Of a DNA stretch of 64,000 nt, positions 33,475-41,967 are shown in pieces (the stretch's first letter is position 1; the number at the start of each line of letters is the position of its first letter). Made by a program: the position numbers and the translations under genes. The stretch lies in the NCBI GenBank assembly GCA_022844045.1, contig JALHMM010000024.1:1-64000 (forward strand), given 5' to 3'. The notes beneath the pieces are model-generated. The model had not been told where the DNA came from. It did no database searches and saw only the letters and a list, made by a program, of their open reading frames with translations. Source of the stretch: Reyranellaceae bacterium (GTDB lineage Bacteria; Pseudomonadota; Alphaproteobacteria; Reyranellales; Reyranellaceae).

Positions 33475-33491
33475 ATTGAACATTGTTCATT
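33475..33491. promoter_or_regulatory. Palindromic operator O2 at the tetR promoter
   Basis: ATTGAACA-T-TGTTCATT, a near-perfect 17-base palindrome with one arm mismatch, 51 bases centre-to-centre from O1. It overlaps a plausible weak -10 box for the regulator gene (AATATT, 33472-33477, with TTGCGC 17 bases upstream) and lies 13 bases before the TetR start codon. Confidence 0.7.
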
Positions 33492-33504
33492 CTGATCGGA
33501 ATCC

Positions 33505-34131
33505 ATGGCTCGCCGCTCCGACCACAGCCCGCAGGAATTGCGCACGATGATCATCGACGCCGCCGAGCGCCTGGTGGCTCAGGGCGGCACGTCGGCGGCC
33601 AACGCGCGCGAGATCGCGGCGGCGATCGGCTATACGCCGGGCACGATCTACAACCACTTCGCCAATCTCGACGACCTGATCCGTCACGTCACGGCGCGCA
33701 CGGTGGACGGGCTGACGGCGGCGCTGTCCTCGGCGCACGAGAGCGATCCGGTGCGCCAGCTGCACGCCATGGCCGACGCCTACATCGCCTTCACCACGCG
33801 CAACCGCCGGCTCTGGGAAGCGGCGTTCGAGCCGCTGCCCAAGGCCTCGGCGACACGCGAGGCGTGGTATCGCGCCACCCTGGAGCGGCCGCTGGCGCTG
33901 CTGCAGGATGCGCTGCGTCCGCTCGATCCCGGCGCGAGCGAGGAGGAGCGGCGCGTCGCGGCGCTCTCGACCTGGGGCGCGCTGCATGGCGTCGTGACCC
34001 TGGTCGAGGGCGATGGGCGCATCGGCCGGCTCGACGCCGCGCCTGCCTCTGAAATGGTGCACTTCCTGATCGACTGCGTCGTCGCCGGCCTGGCCGCGCG
34101 GCGCAAGGCGCGACGCGTGCGCGTGACATGA
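33505..34131 (+). CDS. TetR-family transcriptional regulator (WHG-type C-terminal domain)
   Basis: A 208-residue repressor. The N-terminal helix-turn-helix reads IIDAAERLVAQGGTSAANAREIAAAIGYTPGTIYNHFANLDDLI. The C-terminal ligand domain includes the Trp-Gly-x-x-His-Gly stretch (STWGALHGVVTL) of the WHG subgroup. Two 17-base palindromes in the upstream gap are its obvious targets, predicting control of both itself and the divergent ACP gene. Its stop overlaps the start of the O-GlcNAc-transferase-like gene by four bases (ATGA), so the repressor also governs that enzyme. Confidence 0.92.
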   Translation: MARRSDHSPQELRTMIIDAAERLVAQGGTSAANAREIAAAIGYTPGTIYNHFANLDDLIRHVTARTVDGLTAALSSAHESDPVRQLHAMADAYIAFTTRNRRLWEAAFEPLPKASATREAWYRATLERPLALLQDALRPLDPGASEEERRVAALSTWGALHGVVTLVEGDGRIGRLDAAPASEMVHFLIDCVVAGLAARRKARRVRVT

Positions 34132-35684
34132 GCGGCGAGCTTGAGGCCCTGGCCGACGCCCATCGCGCGCATGAGGCGGGGCGGTTCGCGGAGGCGATCG
34201 CGCACTATCGTGTGGCGCTGGCGCGGCGGCCCGAATCGGCCGAGGGCTGGTACGGGCTGGGCTCCGCGGCGCAGTCGCTGGGTGCCCACGGCGAGGCGGC
34301 GGAGGCGTTGGCACGCGCCATCGCCTGCGGTGCGACGGCCGCGCCGACACGCCTGGCACTGGGCCGCGCGCTGTTCGCGCTGGGCGAGGTCGAGGCATCG
34401 ATCGACCAGTACGGACTGATCGAGGACGCGCCCGACGCCGCGCATCGCGACATGGCGCTGCTGAACAAGGCCGTCGCCCTGCCTGGCGATCCGCGCGCCG
34501 ACGATGCCGCCGTGCTGCAGGCGCGCCGGAACTGGGCGCACGCCGAGATTGGCAAGGCCAAGGGCCTATTCCATGCACCCGGCCGTCACCGTGCGCCGGG
34601 TGACAAGCTCAAGGTCGGCTATATCTCCTCGTTCTTCGCTGCGGCCAACTGGATGAAGCCGGTCTACGGCGTGATCAACCGGCACGATCGCGCCGCCTTC
34701 GAGCTGCACCTGTTCGCCGATGGCGGCCTGCCGTCGCCCGAGGTCGGCTATCGCGATCACGATGCCGACGTGGTGCATCGCATCCGGCGCGCCGGCACCG
34801 CGGAGTTCGCCGACTACATCCGACGGGTCGGCGTCGACGTGCTGGTCGACCTCAATGGCTACAGCGCGCCCGGCCGCCTGGGCCTCTATCTGCGTCAGCC
34901 GGCGCCGGCGATTGTCGGCTGGTTCAACATGTTCGCCACGTCGGGAATGCCGGGCTATGGCCACATCGTCGGCGACGAGCAGGTGATCCCGAAACGCGAG
35001 GAGCGGTACTACAGCGAACGCGTATGGCGCGTGCCCGGCAGCTATCTCGCCTTCGAGGTCGCCTATCCCGTGCCCGAGATCGCACCGCCGCCCTGCATCG
35101 CCAACGGCCATATCACCTTCGGCTGCCTCGGCTCGCAGTACAAGGTCACGGACGGCGTGATCGCGACCTGGGCGACGATCCTCAAGCGTGTGCCGACATC
35201 GCGTCTCTATCTGCGCAACGGTGAGCTATCGGACACATCGAGTCGCGAGGCGTTGCTGGCCCGATTCGCCAAGGCGGGTATCGAGAGGGCGCGCATCGAC
35301 CTGGACGGCCGCACCGCGCATTTCGACTTCCTCGCCTCCTACGCGCGCGTCGATATCGCGCTCGACACATTTCCCTACAATGGCGGCACGACGACGACCG
35401 AGGCATTGTGGCAGGGCGTGCCGGTATTGACCTTCGATGGCGACCGCTGGGCCTCGCGCACCAGCAAGTCGCTGCTGGTCGCCGCCGGCCTGGGCGATTG
35501 GTGCCTGGCCGACGAGACGGCTTATGTCGACCGGGCGGTCGCGCTGGCGACGGACCCGGCGACACCCGCGATGCTTGACGCCATGCGCAAGGGCATGCGC
35601 GCGCGGCTCGCGGCCTCACCCGTCTGCGACTGCGCGCGTCTCTGCCGCGCGCTGGAGGACATCTACCGGCGTGTGGCCAGCTGA
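34128..35684 (+). CDS. TPR protein with O-GlcNAc-transferase-like (GT41) catalytic domain
   Basis: A 518-residue protein. Three or so tetratricopeptide repeats occupy about residues 1-110 (ALADAHRAHEAGRFAEAIAHYRVAL, WYGLGSAAQSLGAHGEAAEAL). From about residue 160 follows the SPINDLY/OGT catalytic region: KVGYISSFF, DVLVDLNGYSAPGRLGLYLRQPAPAIVGW, ITFGCLGSQYKV, YARVDIALDTFPYNGGTTTTEALWQGVPVLTF. GT41 enzymes move a sugar from a UDP donor to Ser/Thr of proteins. Bacterial targets vary and are unknown here. It is translationally coupled to the TetR repressor and convergent with the thiolase gene. Its pairing with an ACP regulon is unusual. Confidence 0.88.
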   Translation: MSGELEALADAHRAHEAGRFAEAIAHYRVALARRPESAEGWYGLGSAAQSLGAHGEAAEALARAIACGATAAPTRLALGRALFALGEVEASIDQYGLIEDAPDAAHRDMALLNKAVALPGDPRADDAAVLQARRNWAHAEIGKAKGLFHAPGRHRAPGDKLKVGYISSFFAAANWMKPVYGVINRHDRAAFELHLFADGGLPSPEVGYRDHDADVVHRIRRAGTAEFADYIRRVGVDVLVDLNGYSAPGRLGLYLRQPAPAIVGWFNMFATSGMPGYGHIVGDEQVIPKREERYYSERVWRVPGSYLAFEVAYPVPEIAPPPCIANGHITFGCLGSQYKVTDGVIATWATILKRVPTSRLYLRNGELSDTSSREALLARFAKAGIERARIDLDGRTAHFDFLASYARVDIALDTFPYNGGTTTTEALWQGVPVLTFDGDRWASRTSKSLLVAAGLGDWCLADETAYVDRAVALATDPATPAMLDAMRKGMRARLAASPVCDCARLCRALEDIYRRVAS

Positions 35685-35686
35685 GC

Positions 35687-36853
35687 CTACTTCACCCGCT
35701 CCAGGATGCTCACGTAGTTGGCCACGGCGGTGCCGCCCATGTTGAACACGGCGCCGAGCTTCGGCGACGCGAGCTGCATGGCGCCGGCGGCCTCGGCGAG
35801 CTGCATCGAGGTCATCACGTGCATCGACACGCCGGTGGCGCCCACGGGATGGCCCTTGGCCTTCAGTCCGCCGGAGACGTTGACCGGCAGCTTGCCGTCG
35901 CGCTCGGTCCATCCCTCGAGGATGGCGCGCTCGCCCTGGCCGCGCGGCGTCAGGCCCATCGCCTCGTACTCGATCAGCTCGGCCGAGGTGAAGCAGTCAT
36001 GCGTCTCGACGAAGCTGAGATCCAAGAGGTCGAGCCGCGCCGACGCCAGCGCGCGCTGCCAGGCGAGCGTCGGGCCGTCGAACTGGATGATGTCGCGCTT
36101 GGACATCGGCAAGAAGTCGTTGACATGCTCGGCGGCGCGGAAGGCGATCGCCTGCTTCATGCCCAGCGCCGTGTCGCTGTCGGCGAGGATCACGGCGGCG
36201 GCGCCGTCGGTCACCGGCGAGCAGTCGGTGCGCTTCAGTGGCCCGGCGACGAAGGGGTTCTTGTCCGAAGGATTGCGGCAGAAGGCATAGTCGAACTCGC
36301 GCTGGAAATGCGCGTAGGGGTTCTTCATGCCGTTCTTGTGAGCCTTGACCGCGATACGCGCCAGCGCGTCGGACTTGTCGCCGTAGCGCTGGAAATAGGC
36401 CGAGGTGATCTTGCCGAAGATGCCGGCGAAGCCCGCGTCGATCTCGGCCTCCTCGGCGACATAGGAGGCCTTGATCAGCACGTCGCCGGCCTGCGTGCTG
36501 TTGAGCTCGGTCATCTTCTCGACGCCGACGACCAGCACGAAGCGCGCCTTCTTCGCCGCCAGCGAGTTGATGCCCATGTGGATCGCCGCCGATCCTGTGG
36601 CGCAGGCGTTCTCGACGCGGGTCGAGGGCTTGAAGCGCAGATCGGGATGGGTCTGCAGCGGCAGCGAGGAATGAAACTCCTGCTTCACGAAGCCGCCGTT
36701 CATGTTGCCGACGTAGATCACGTCGACGTCCCTGGGCTCGATGCCGGCATGGGCGATCGCCTCGCTGGCGACCTTGGTCACCAGCGATTCGCTGGTCTCG
36801 CCGTCGAGCTTGCCGAACTTGGAATGGGCCCAGCCCACGATACAGGCGGTCAT
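35687..36853 (-). CDS. Thiolase family protein (SCP-x/acetyl-CoA acetyltransferase-like)
   Basis: A 388-residue thiolase-fold enzyme. The acylated Cys84 is in VENACATGSAAIH, the late His is in GGLKAKGHPVGATG, and ETHDCFTSAELIEYE is the HDCF motif of SCP-2-type thiolases. A second catalytic Cys in the usual CGGG context is missing, as is normal for this branch. It splits or forms beta-ketoacyl-CoA, often for branched or sterol-derived chains. The ATG at 36853 has GAGGAGAG ahead; an upstream in-frame start is less likely. No dehydrogenase partner is adjacent. Confidence 0.9.
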   Translation of the reverse strand: MTACIVGWAHSKFGKLDGETSESLVTKVASEAIAHAGIEPRDVDVIYVGNMNGGFVKQEFHSSLPLQTHPDLRFKPSTRVENACATGSAAIHMGINSLAAKKARFVLVVGVEKMTELNSTQAGDVLIKASYVAEEAEIDAGFAGIFGKITSAYFQRYGDKSDALARIAVKAHKNGMKNPYAHFQREFDYAFCRNPSDKNPFVAGPLKRTDCSPVTDGAAAVILADSDTALGMKQAIAFRAAEHVNDFLPMSKRDIIQFDGPTLAWQRALASARLDLLDLSFVETHDCFTSAELIEYEAMGLTPRGQGERAILEGWTERDGKLPVNVSGGLKAKGHPVGATGVSMHVMTSMQLAEAAGAMQLASPKLGAVFNMGGTAVANYVSILERVK

Positions 36854-36985
36854 GGAACTCTCCTCGCGTTTCGCAGCGACCCTAGTCGCGTCGTGTCGTC
36901 CGGTCAAATAAGTGTATATGCACTTAAGGGCCAGCGGACAAGGGGCCGCGACCCGCGCGACCGGAAACGGCGCTATGCTTCCGAG

Positions 36986-37255
36986 ATGGTGGTGTCGATC
37001 CGGATACTGGCACTCTTGCTCGCAACCCTGTTGTCGGGCATGCCCACAGCGATCGCCCAGCCGCGGGACCCGGCGTCGCCATCAACCGGGTGCCTGATAA
37101 AGGGCAATGTCTCGGCCCGAGGCGAGCGAATCTATCATCCGCCCGGCTGTCGCTACTACAACGCGACCAGGATCGATCCGGCGCGCGGCGAGCGCTGGTT
37201 CTGCAGCGAAGCGGAAGCGATGGCCGCAGGGTGGCGCCGTACAAAGGTGTGCTGA
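36986..37255 (+). CDS. Small secreted protein resembling the C-terminal module of ExoI-like proteins
   Basis: An 89-residue protein with a Sec signal (IRILALLLATLLSGMPTAIA). The mature part reads CLIKGNVSARGERIYHPPGC, then a tyrosine-rich turn and RGERWFCSEAEAMAAGWRR. This cysteine- and aromatic-rich module is common as the tail of secreted staphylococcal-nuclease-like/ExoI proteins in rhizobia, here standing alone. Four cysteines could form two disulfides. Function unknown. It is convergent with the VOC protein gene. Confidence 0.7.
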   Translation: MVVSIRILALLLATLLSGMPTAIAQPRDPASPSTGCLIKGNVSARGERIYHPPGCRYYNATRIDPARGERWFCSEAEAMAAGWRRTKVC

Positions 37256-37273
37256 GGCGCGATCGCGTCCGCG

Positions 37274-37636
37274 TTAGCCCATCACGAAGGCGTTGAGCTT
37301 GTTGCCGTCGGGGTCGCGGAAGTAGCCGGCGTAGAAATTGTCGCCGCGCGGCCCGGGTTTGCCCTCGTCGGCCGCACCCAGCGACATCGCCAGATTGTAC
37401 AGGCGGTCGACCTGCGCCTTGTCCTTGGCCGCGAACGCCACCATCACGCCGTTGCCCACCGTCGCCGCCTTGCCATCGAAGGGCTTGGTGACCGCGATAC
37501 CGGCGCCGCCGCCCGACCAGGCGATGAAGCCCTCGAACTCCATGATGCGCTTCGCCCCCAACTCCGCGGCGATCGCGTCGTAGAACTTCGCCGCGCGGGC
37601 GAGGTCGCTGGTGCCCAACGTCACATAGCCGATCAT
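37274..37636 (-). CDS. VOC (glyoxalase/bleomycin-resistance) family protein
   Basis: A 120-residue protein made of two beta-alpha-beta-beta-beta modules: MIGYVTLGTSDLARAAKFYDAIAAELG in the first half and NFYAGYFRDPDGNKLNAFVMG in the second. The DPDGN...F ending is typical of small VOC enzymes. They bind a divalent metal or a small ligand; a specific activity cannot be given. The ATG at 37636 has GGGAGGG ahead. Confidence 0.88.
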   Translation of the reverse strand: MIGYVTLGTSDLARAAKFYDAIAAELGAKRIMEFEGFIAWSGGGAGIAVTKPFDGKAATVGNGVMVAFAAKDKAQVDRLYNLAMSLGAADEGKPGPRGDNFYAGYFRDPDGNKLNAFVMG

Positions 37637-37752
37637 GACAGCCCTCCCTTGGCATGAGGTCGTTACCCTAGGCGGCGGATGCCGGTTCCTCCAGTCGGAA
37701 CCATGCACCGCGCACCAACTTGTGAACGATGGCACATGGCTATGATCGGCCA

Positions 37753-38610
37753 ATGACGTCGGTGGTCATCGCCCTCGCTTCGGCCGTGTGCTTCGCGCTG
37801 GCGCTCATTCTCGCGCAGGTCGGGCTGCGCCACATGCCGCCGCTGGCCGGGGCCGCCGTCAGCGTGCCGACGGCGACGGCGCTGTTCTGGCTGGCCGCGC
37901 CGTTCACCATCGACGTCGCCGCGGTCGATGGCGGGGCGGTGGCGATCTTCGCCGCCGTCGGCCTGCTGTTTCCCGCCGCCGTTACCGTGCTGACCTTCGC
38001 CGCCAACCGCCATATGGGCCCAACCATCGCCGGCACGCTGGGCAACTTCACGCCGCTCTTCGCCGTGCTGGTCGCCTTCGTTGCGTTGGGCGAGCGGCCG
38101 GGTCTGGCGCAGCTCGGTGGCCTCGCGGTGATCGTCGCCGGGGTGCTGCTGCTATCATGGCCGGCCGGCGCCTTGGGCGCGAGCCGCTGGCCGCTCTGGG
38201 CGCTGCTGTTGCCGCTGGCCGCCGCCGCGATCCGCGGCGCCATCCAGCCGGCGGTGAAGGCCGGCCTGGCGTTGTGGCCGGCGCCCTTCGCCGCCGGACT
38301 GATCGGCTACAGCGTCTCAACCATCGTGCTGCTGGCTGTCGCGGCGCGCGCCGGCGCCCTGGGCGGGATCACACCGCGGGGCGCGAGGCTCTTCGCCGGC
38401 GTCGGCCTGTGCAATGGAATGGCCGTGCTGTTGATGTACATGGCGCTGGCCGGCGGACCCGTCAGCCTGGTGTCGCCGCTGATCGCGACCTATCCGTTGT
38501 TCACCCTGGTCTTCGGCGCCGTCGCCATCCGGGCCACGCCGTTGGGGCCGCGCGTCGTCGCCGGCGTCGTGTTGTCGGTGGCCGGCGTCATGCTGCTGCT
38601 CGCGGGGTGA
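37753..38610 (+). CDS. EamA (DMT superfamily) transporter
   Basis: A 285-residue integral membrane protein with ten predicted segments in two EamA repeats. The first repeat ends in NFTPLFAVLVAFVALGERPGLAQLGGLAVIVAGVLLL, the second in SPLIATYPLFTLVFGAVAIRATPLGPRVVAGVVLSVAGVMLLLAG. These proteins export metabolites or amino acids by proton exchange; the substrate is not predictable. The ATG at 37753 is preferred, as the chain then starts directly with a membrane helix. Confidence 0.88.
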   Translation: MTSVVIALASAVCFALALILAQVGLRHMPPLAGAAVSVPTATALFWLAAPFTIDVAAVDGGAVAIFAAVGLLFPAAVTVLTFAANRHMGPTIAGTLGNFTPLFAVLVAFVALGERPGLAQLGGLAVIVAGVLLLSWPAGALGASRWPLWALLLPLAAAAIRGAIQPAVKAGLALWPAPFAAGLIGYSVSTIVLLAVAARAGALGGITPRGARLFAGVGLCNGMAVLLMYMALAGGPVSLVSPLIATYPLFTLVFGAVAIRATPLGPRVVAGVVLSVAGVMLLLAG

Positions 38611-38650
38611 GAAGTTTCGGTCTAGGCTGCGCCGCAAATCGGAGGAACTC

Positions 38651-40162
38651 ATGGCCGCGCCCTTAGCCATCCGCCTGCATGCCGCCGACAACGTCGTCGT
38701 CGCGCGTATGGACATCCTGCCCGGGACCGAGGTCGAGCCCGGCGCCAAGGCGACACAGACCATTCCCGCCGGCCATAAGATGCTGACCCGCGCGGTCAAG
38801 CAGGGCGAGCCGATCCGCAAGTACAACCAGATCATCGGCTTCGCCACGTCGGACCTGGCGGTCGGCACGCATGTCCACACGCAGAACTGCGCCATGGGCG
38901 ATTTCGAGCGTGACTACGCCTTCTGCGCCGATGCGCGGCCCACCGACTACGTCGCCAATCCCGCGACCTTCCAGGGTTATCGCCGCGCCGATGGCCGCGC
39001 CGCGACGCGCAACTACATCGGCATCGTCACCACGGTGAACTGCTCGGCCGCGACCAGCCGCATGATCGCGGGCAAGCTCGGCCCGCTGCTCGAGGCCTAT
39101 CCCAACATCGACGGCGTCGTCCCGCTCACACACGGCGGCGGTTGCGGCATGGCCGCCTCGGGCCTGGAGATGGATGTGCTGCGCCGCACCCTGGCGGGCT
39201 ACACGCGCCACCCCAACATGGCCGCTGTGGTGGTGCTCGGCCTGGGCTGCGAGACCAACCAGATCTCGGGCCTGATGCATGCCGAAGGCCTGAAGGAAGG
39301 GCCCAAGCTGATCCCGATGGCGATCCAGGACGAGGGCGGCGTCGCCAAGACTGTGGCGCGTGCCGTGTCGTTCCTGAAGGAAATGTTGCCCGAGGCCAAC
39401 AACGTCAAGCGCGAGCCGATCCCGGCCAGCGAGCTGATCCTCGCTTTGCAATGCGGCGGCTCCGACGGCTATTCCGGCATCTCCGCCAATCCGGCGCTGG
39501 GCGCGGCGGTCGACCTGCTGGTGCGCCACGGCGGCTCGGCGGTGCTGAGCGAGACGCCGGAGATCTACGGCGCCGAGCACTTGCTGACGCGCCGCGCCGT
39601 GAACCGCGAAGTCGGCGAGAAGATCGTCGAGCGCATCAAGTGGTGGGAAGGCCACTGCGCCCGGACCGGCGGCGAGATGAACAACAACCCGTCGCCGGGC
39701 AACAAGGCGGGCGGCCTCACCACCATCCTCGAGAAGTCGCTGGGCGCGGTGGCCAAGGGCGGCACGACCAACCTGGTCGACGTCTACAAATACGCGGAGC
39801 CGATCACGGCAAAAGGCTTCGTCTACATGGACACCCCAGGCTACGACCCGGTCGCGGCCACCGGCCAGGTGGCGGGCGGCGCCAACGTGCTGTGCTTCAC
39901 CACGGGCCGCGGCAGCGTCTTCGGCTGCAAGCCGACACCGTCGATCAAGCTCGCCACCAACTCCTCGCTCTATCGCCGCATGACCGACGACATGGACATC
40001 AATTGCGGCACCGTCGTCGATGGTGAGGAGAGCATCCAGCAGGCCGGCCAGCGCATCTTCGACCTGATCCTGCGTGTCGCCTCGGGCGAGCAGACCAAGA
40101 GCGAGGCCATGGGCATCGGCGACGACGAGTTCGAGCCGTGGAAGATCGGCGCCACGATGTGA
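38651..40162 (+). CDS. Altronate/galactarate-type sugar-acid dehydratase (UxaA family)
   Basis: A 503-residue enzyme. The N-terminal SAF domain runs to about residue 90 (IPAGHKMLTRAVKQGEPIRKYNQIIGFAT, HVHTQNC). The catalytic UxaA/GarD part follows with GYRRADGRAATRNYIGI, THGGGCGMAASGLEMDVLRRTLAGY, LGCETNQI, LQCGGSDGYSGISANPALG and FTTGRGSVFGCKPTPSIKL. Conserved Cys and His residues fit an iron-dependent lyase removing water from a hexonate or hexarate. It could act with one of the enolase-superfamily enzymes in acid-sugar breakdown, though none is adjacent. A GGAGG ribosome-binding site precedes it. Confidence 0.9.
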   Translation: MAAPLAIRLHAADNVVVARMDILPGTEVEPGAKATQTIPAGHKMLTRAVKQGEPIRKYNQIIGFATSDLAVGTHVHTQNCAMGDFERDYAFCADARPTDYVANPATFQGYRRADGRAATRNYIGIVTTVNCSAATSRMIAGKLGPLLEAYPNIDGVVPLTHGGGCGMAASGLEMDVLRRTLAGYTRHPNMAAVVVLGLGCETNQISGLMHAEGLKEGPKLIPMAIQDEGGVAKTVARAVSFLKEMLPEANNVKREPIPASELILALQCGGSDGYSGISANPALGAAVDLLVRHGGSAVLSETPEIYGAEHLLTRRAVNREVGEKIVERIKWWEGHCARTGGEMNNNPSPGNKAGGLTTILEKSLGAVAKGGTTNLVDVYKYAEPITAKGFVYMDTPGYDPVAATGQVAGGANVLCFTTGRGSVFGCKPTPSIKLATNSSLYRRMTDDMDINCGTVVDGEESIQQAGQRIFDLILRVASGEQTKSEAMGIGDDEFEPWKIGATM

Positions 40163-40199
40163 GGACAGGCCGGGCGAGGAGTCGGATCGCGCCATCGCC

Positions 40200-41957
40200 A
40201 TGAAACGTCGCCTCAGCGCCATTGTCAGCGCCGATGTCGTGGGCTTCAGCCGCATGGTCGAAGCCGACGAGATGCGCACGCTCACCGCCGTCGCCGGCGT
40301 CTTCCGCAACGTCGTCGAGCCGGCGGTGACGCGGCACGGCGGGCGCGTCGTGAAGACGGCCGGCGACTCCGCGCTGATGGAGTTCGAATCGGCGGTCGAG
40401 GCTGTGCGCTGCGCCGTCGAGATCCAGGCCGGGGTCCAGCGCAGCGGCGCGCCGATTCCGATCGAGCGACGCGTGCAGATCCGCATCGGCATCAATGTCG
40501 CCGACGTGGTGGTCGAGGGCGACGATATCTTCGGCGACGGCGTCAACATCGCCGCGCGGCTGCAGTCGCTGGCCGAGGCCGGCGGCATCCTGCTGTCGGA
40601 TCGCGTGCGCGAGGATATCGAAGGCAAGATCGAGCTGCCGCTGATCGATCTCGGCGAACGGCGCCTGCACAACATCATGCGTCCGCTGCGCGCCTGGGCG
40701 GTGGTCGACGACGCGCCCGTGCCACCAGTACAGCCTCAGCTCACGCTGCCGGCGCGGCCCTCGATCGCCGTGCTGCCGTTTGACAATCTGGGCCACAATC
40801 CCTCTGACGACGCTTTCGTCGACGGCATCTGCGAGGATGTCACGACCGAACTGTCGCGCTTCTCCTCGCTGTTCGTGATCGCCCGCAACAGCGCCTTCAC
40901 CTACAAGAGCCGCGCCGTCGACGTGCGCCAGGTCGCGCGCGAGCTGGGGGTGCGCTACGTGCTGGAAGGCAGCGTCCGCATGTCGGGCAAGCGCGCGCGC
41001 ATCAACGCCCAGTTGATCGACGCGCTCAGCGGCGGCCATCTCTGGGCCGAGCGGTACGACAGCGTGGTCGAGGACGTTTTCGATGTGCAGGAGGACATCA
41101 CGCGGCGCATCGTCGCCGCCGTGGCGCCTGAGGTCGAGGCCGCCGAGGTGGCGATCTTGCGTCGCGCCCGGCCGGCCAACTTCAACGCGCACGAGCGGGC
41201 GCTACGCGCCTGGGCGGATGCCTCGCAGGCCTATGTCCGCGGCGACTCGCGCTTGCGCGATCACGCCATCGCCCAGGCCGAGGAGGCGTTGCGGCTCGAT
41301 GCGAGCTGCGGCCGGGCGCTCTCGACCCTGGCGTTCGCCTATTGGCAGCACGCCAACTTCCGCACCGGCCTGCCGCCCGAGGAGGCCATCGCCCGCGCTA
41401 TCGAGCATGGCAGCCGCGCGCTGGAGCTCGATCGCGGCAACTACATGGCGCGCGTCTATCGCGGCGCGGCGCTGTGGATCGCGCAGAAATTCGACGAGGC
41501 GCTCGAGGATATGCGCGACGCCTGGCAGCAGAACCCCAACGATGTAAGCACGCTGATCGCGCTCGGCTGGGCCGAGGTCGCCTCGGGCGACACGACCAAC
41601 GGCACGCGCCGGTTGCGCGAGGCGCTGCGCATCAGCCCGCGCGATCCGCAGCAGTACAACGCCTATACATGCCTGTGCGCTGGCGCCTTCGTCGACGCCG
41701 ACTACGCGCACGGTGTCGAGTGGGGCAATCTGGGCAAGCGTCAGCAGCCGGGCTACGCGCCGATCATCCACTATCTGGCGCTGAACTATGCCGGGCTGGG
41801 TGACATGACCCACGCTGCCGCGGAGATCGCGCAGCTGCGCCGGATCGCGCCGGAGTGGCTGGAGCAACGGCTGGCCGGCTTCTCGGCGCTGGTGCGGCCG
41901 GCGGATCGCGCGCGATCGCTCGAACTGTTGCGCAAGGCCGCCGATCACGCGGCGTGA
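40200..41957 (+). CDS. Adenylate cyclase with C-terminal TPR region
   Basis: A 585-residue protein. The class III cyclase domain is at the N terminus: metal ligands Asp12 (SADVVGFS) and Asp56 (TAGDSALMEF), adenine-contact Lys52, and EGDDIFGDGVNIAARLQ, with Asp at the purine-specifying position plus Asn and Arg. It should therefore make cAMP. From about residue 185 comes a conserved linker (SIAVLPFDNLG, VRYVLEGSVRMSGKRARINAQLIDALSGGHLWAERYD), then TPR-like helices to the end. This cyclase-TolB-like-TPR layout is abundant in rhizobial and related genomes. The TPR part may sense a protein partner. Confidence 0.9.
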   Translation: MKRRLSAIVSADVVGFSRMVEADEMRTLTAVAGVFRNVVEPAVTRHGGRVVKTAGDSALMEFESAVEAVRCAVEIQAGVQRSGAPIPIERRVQIRIGINVADVVVEGDDIFGDGVNIAARLQSLAEAGGILLSDRVREDIEGKIELPLIDLGERRLHNIMRPLRAWAVVDDAPVPPVQPQLTLPARPSIAVLPFDNLGHNPSDDAFVDGICEDVTTELSRFSSLFVIARNSAFTYKSRAVDVRQVARELGVRYVLEGSVRMSGKRARINAQLIDALSGGHLWAERYDSVVEDVFDVQEDITRRIVAAVAPEVEAAEVAILRRARPANFNAHERALRAWADASQAYVRGDSRLRDHAIAQAEEALRLDASCGRALSTLAFAYWQHANFRTGLPPEEAIARAIEHGSRALELDRGNYMARVYRGAALWIAQKFDEALEDMRDAWQQNPNDVSTLIALGWAEVASGDTTNGTRRLREALRISPRDPQQYNAYTCLCAGAFVDADYAHGVEWGNLGKRQQPGYAPIIHYLALNYAGLGDMTHAAAEIAQLRRIAPEWLEQRLAGFSALVRPADRARSLELLRKAADHAA

Positions 41958-41967
41958 GGGGAGACTA

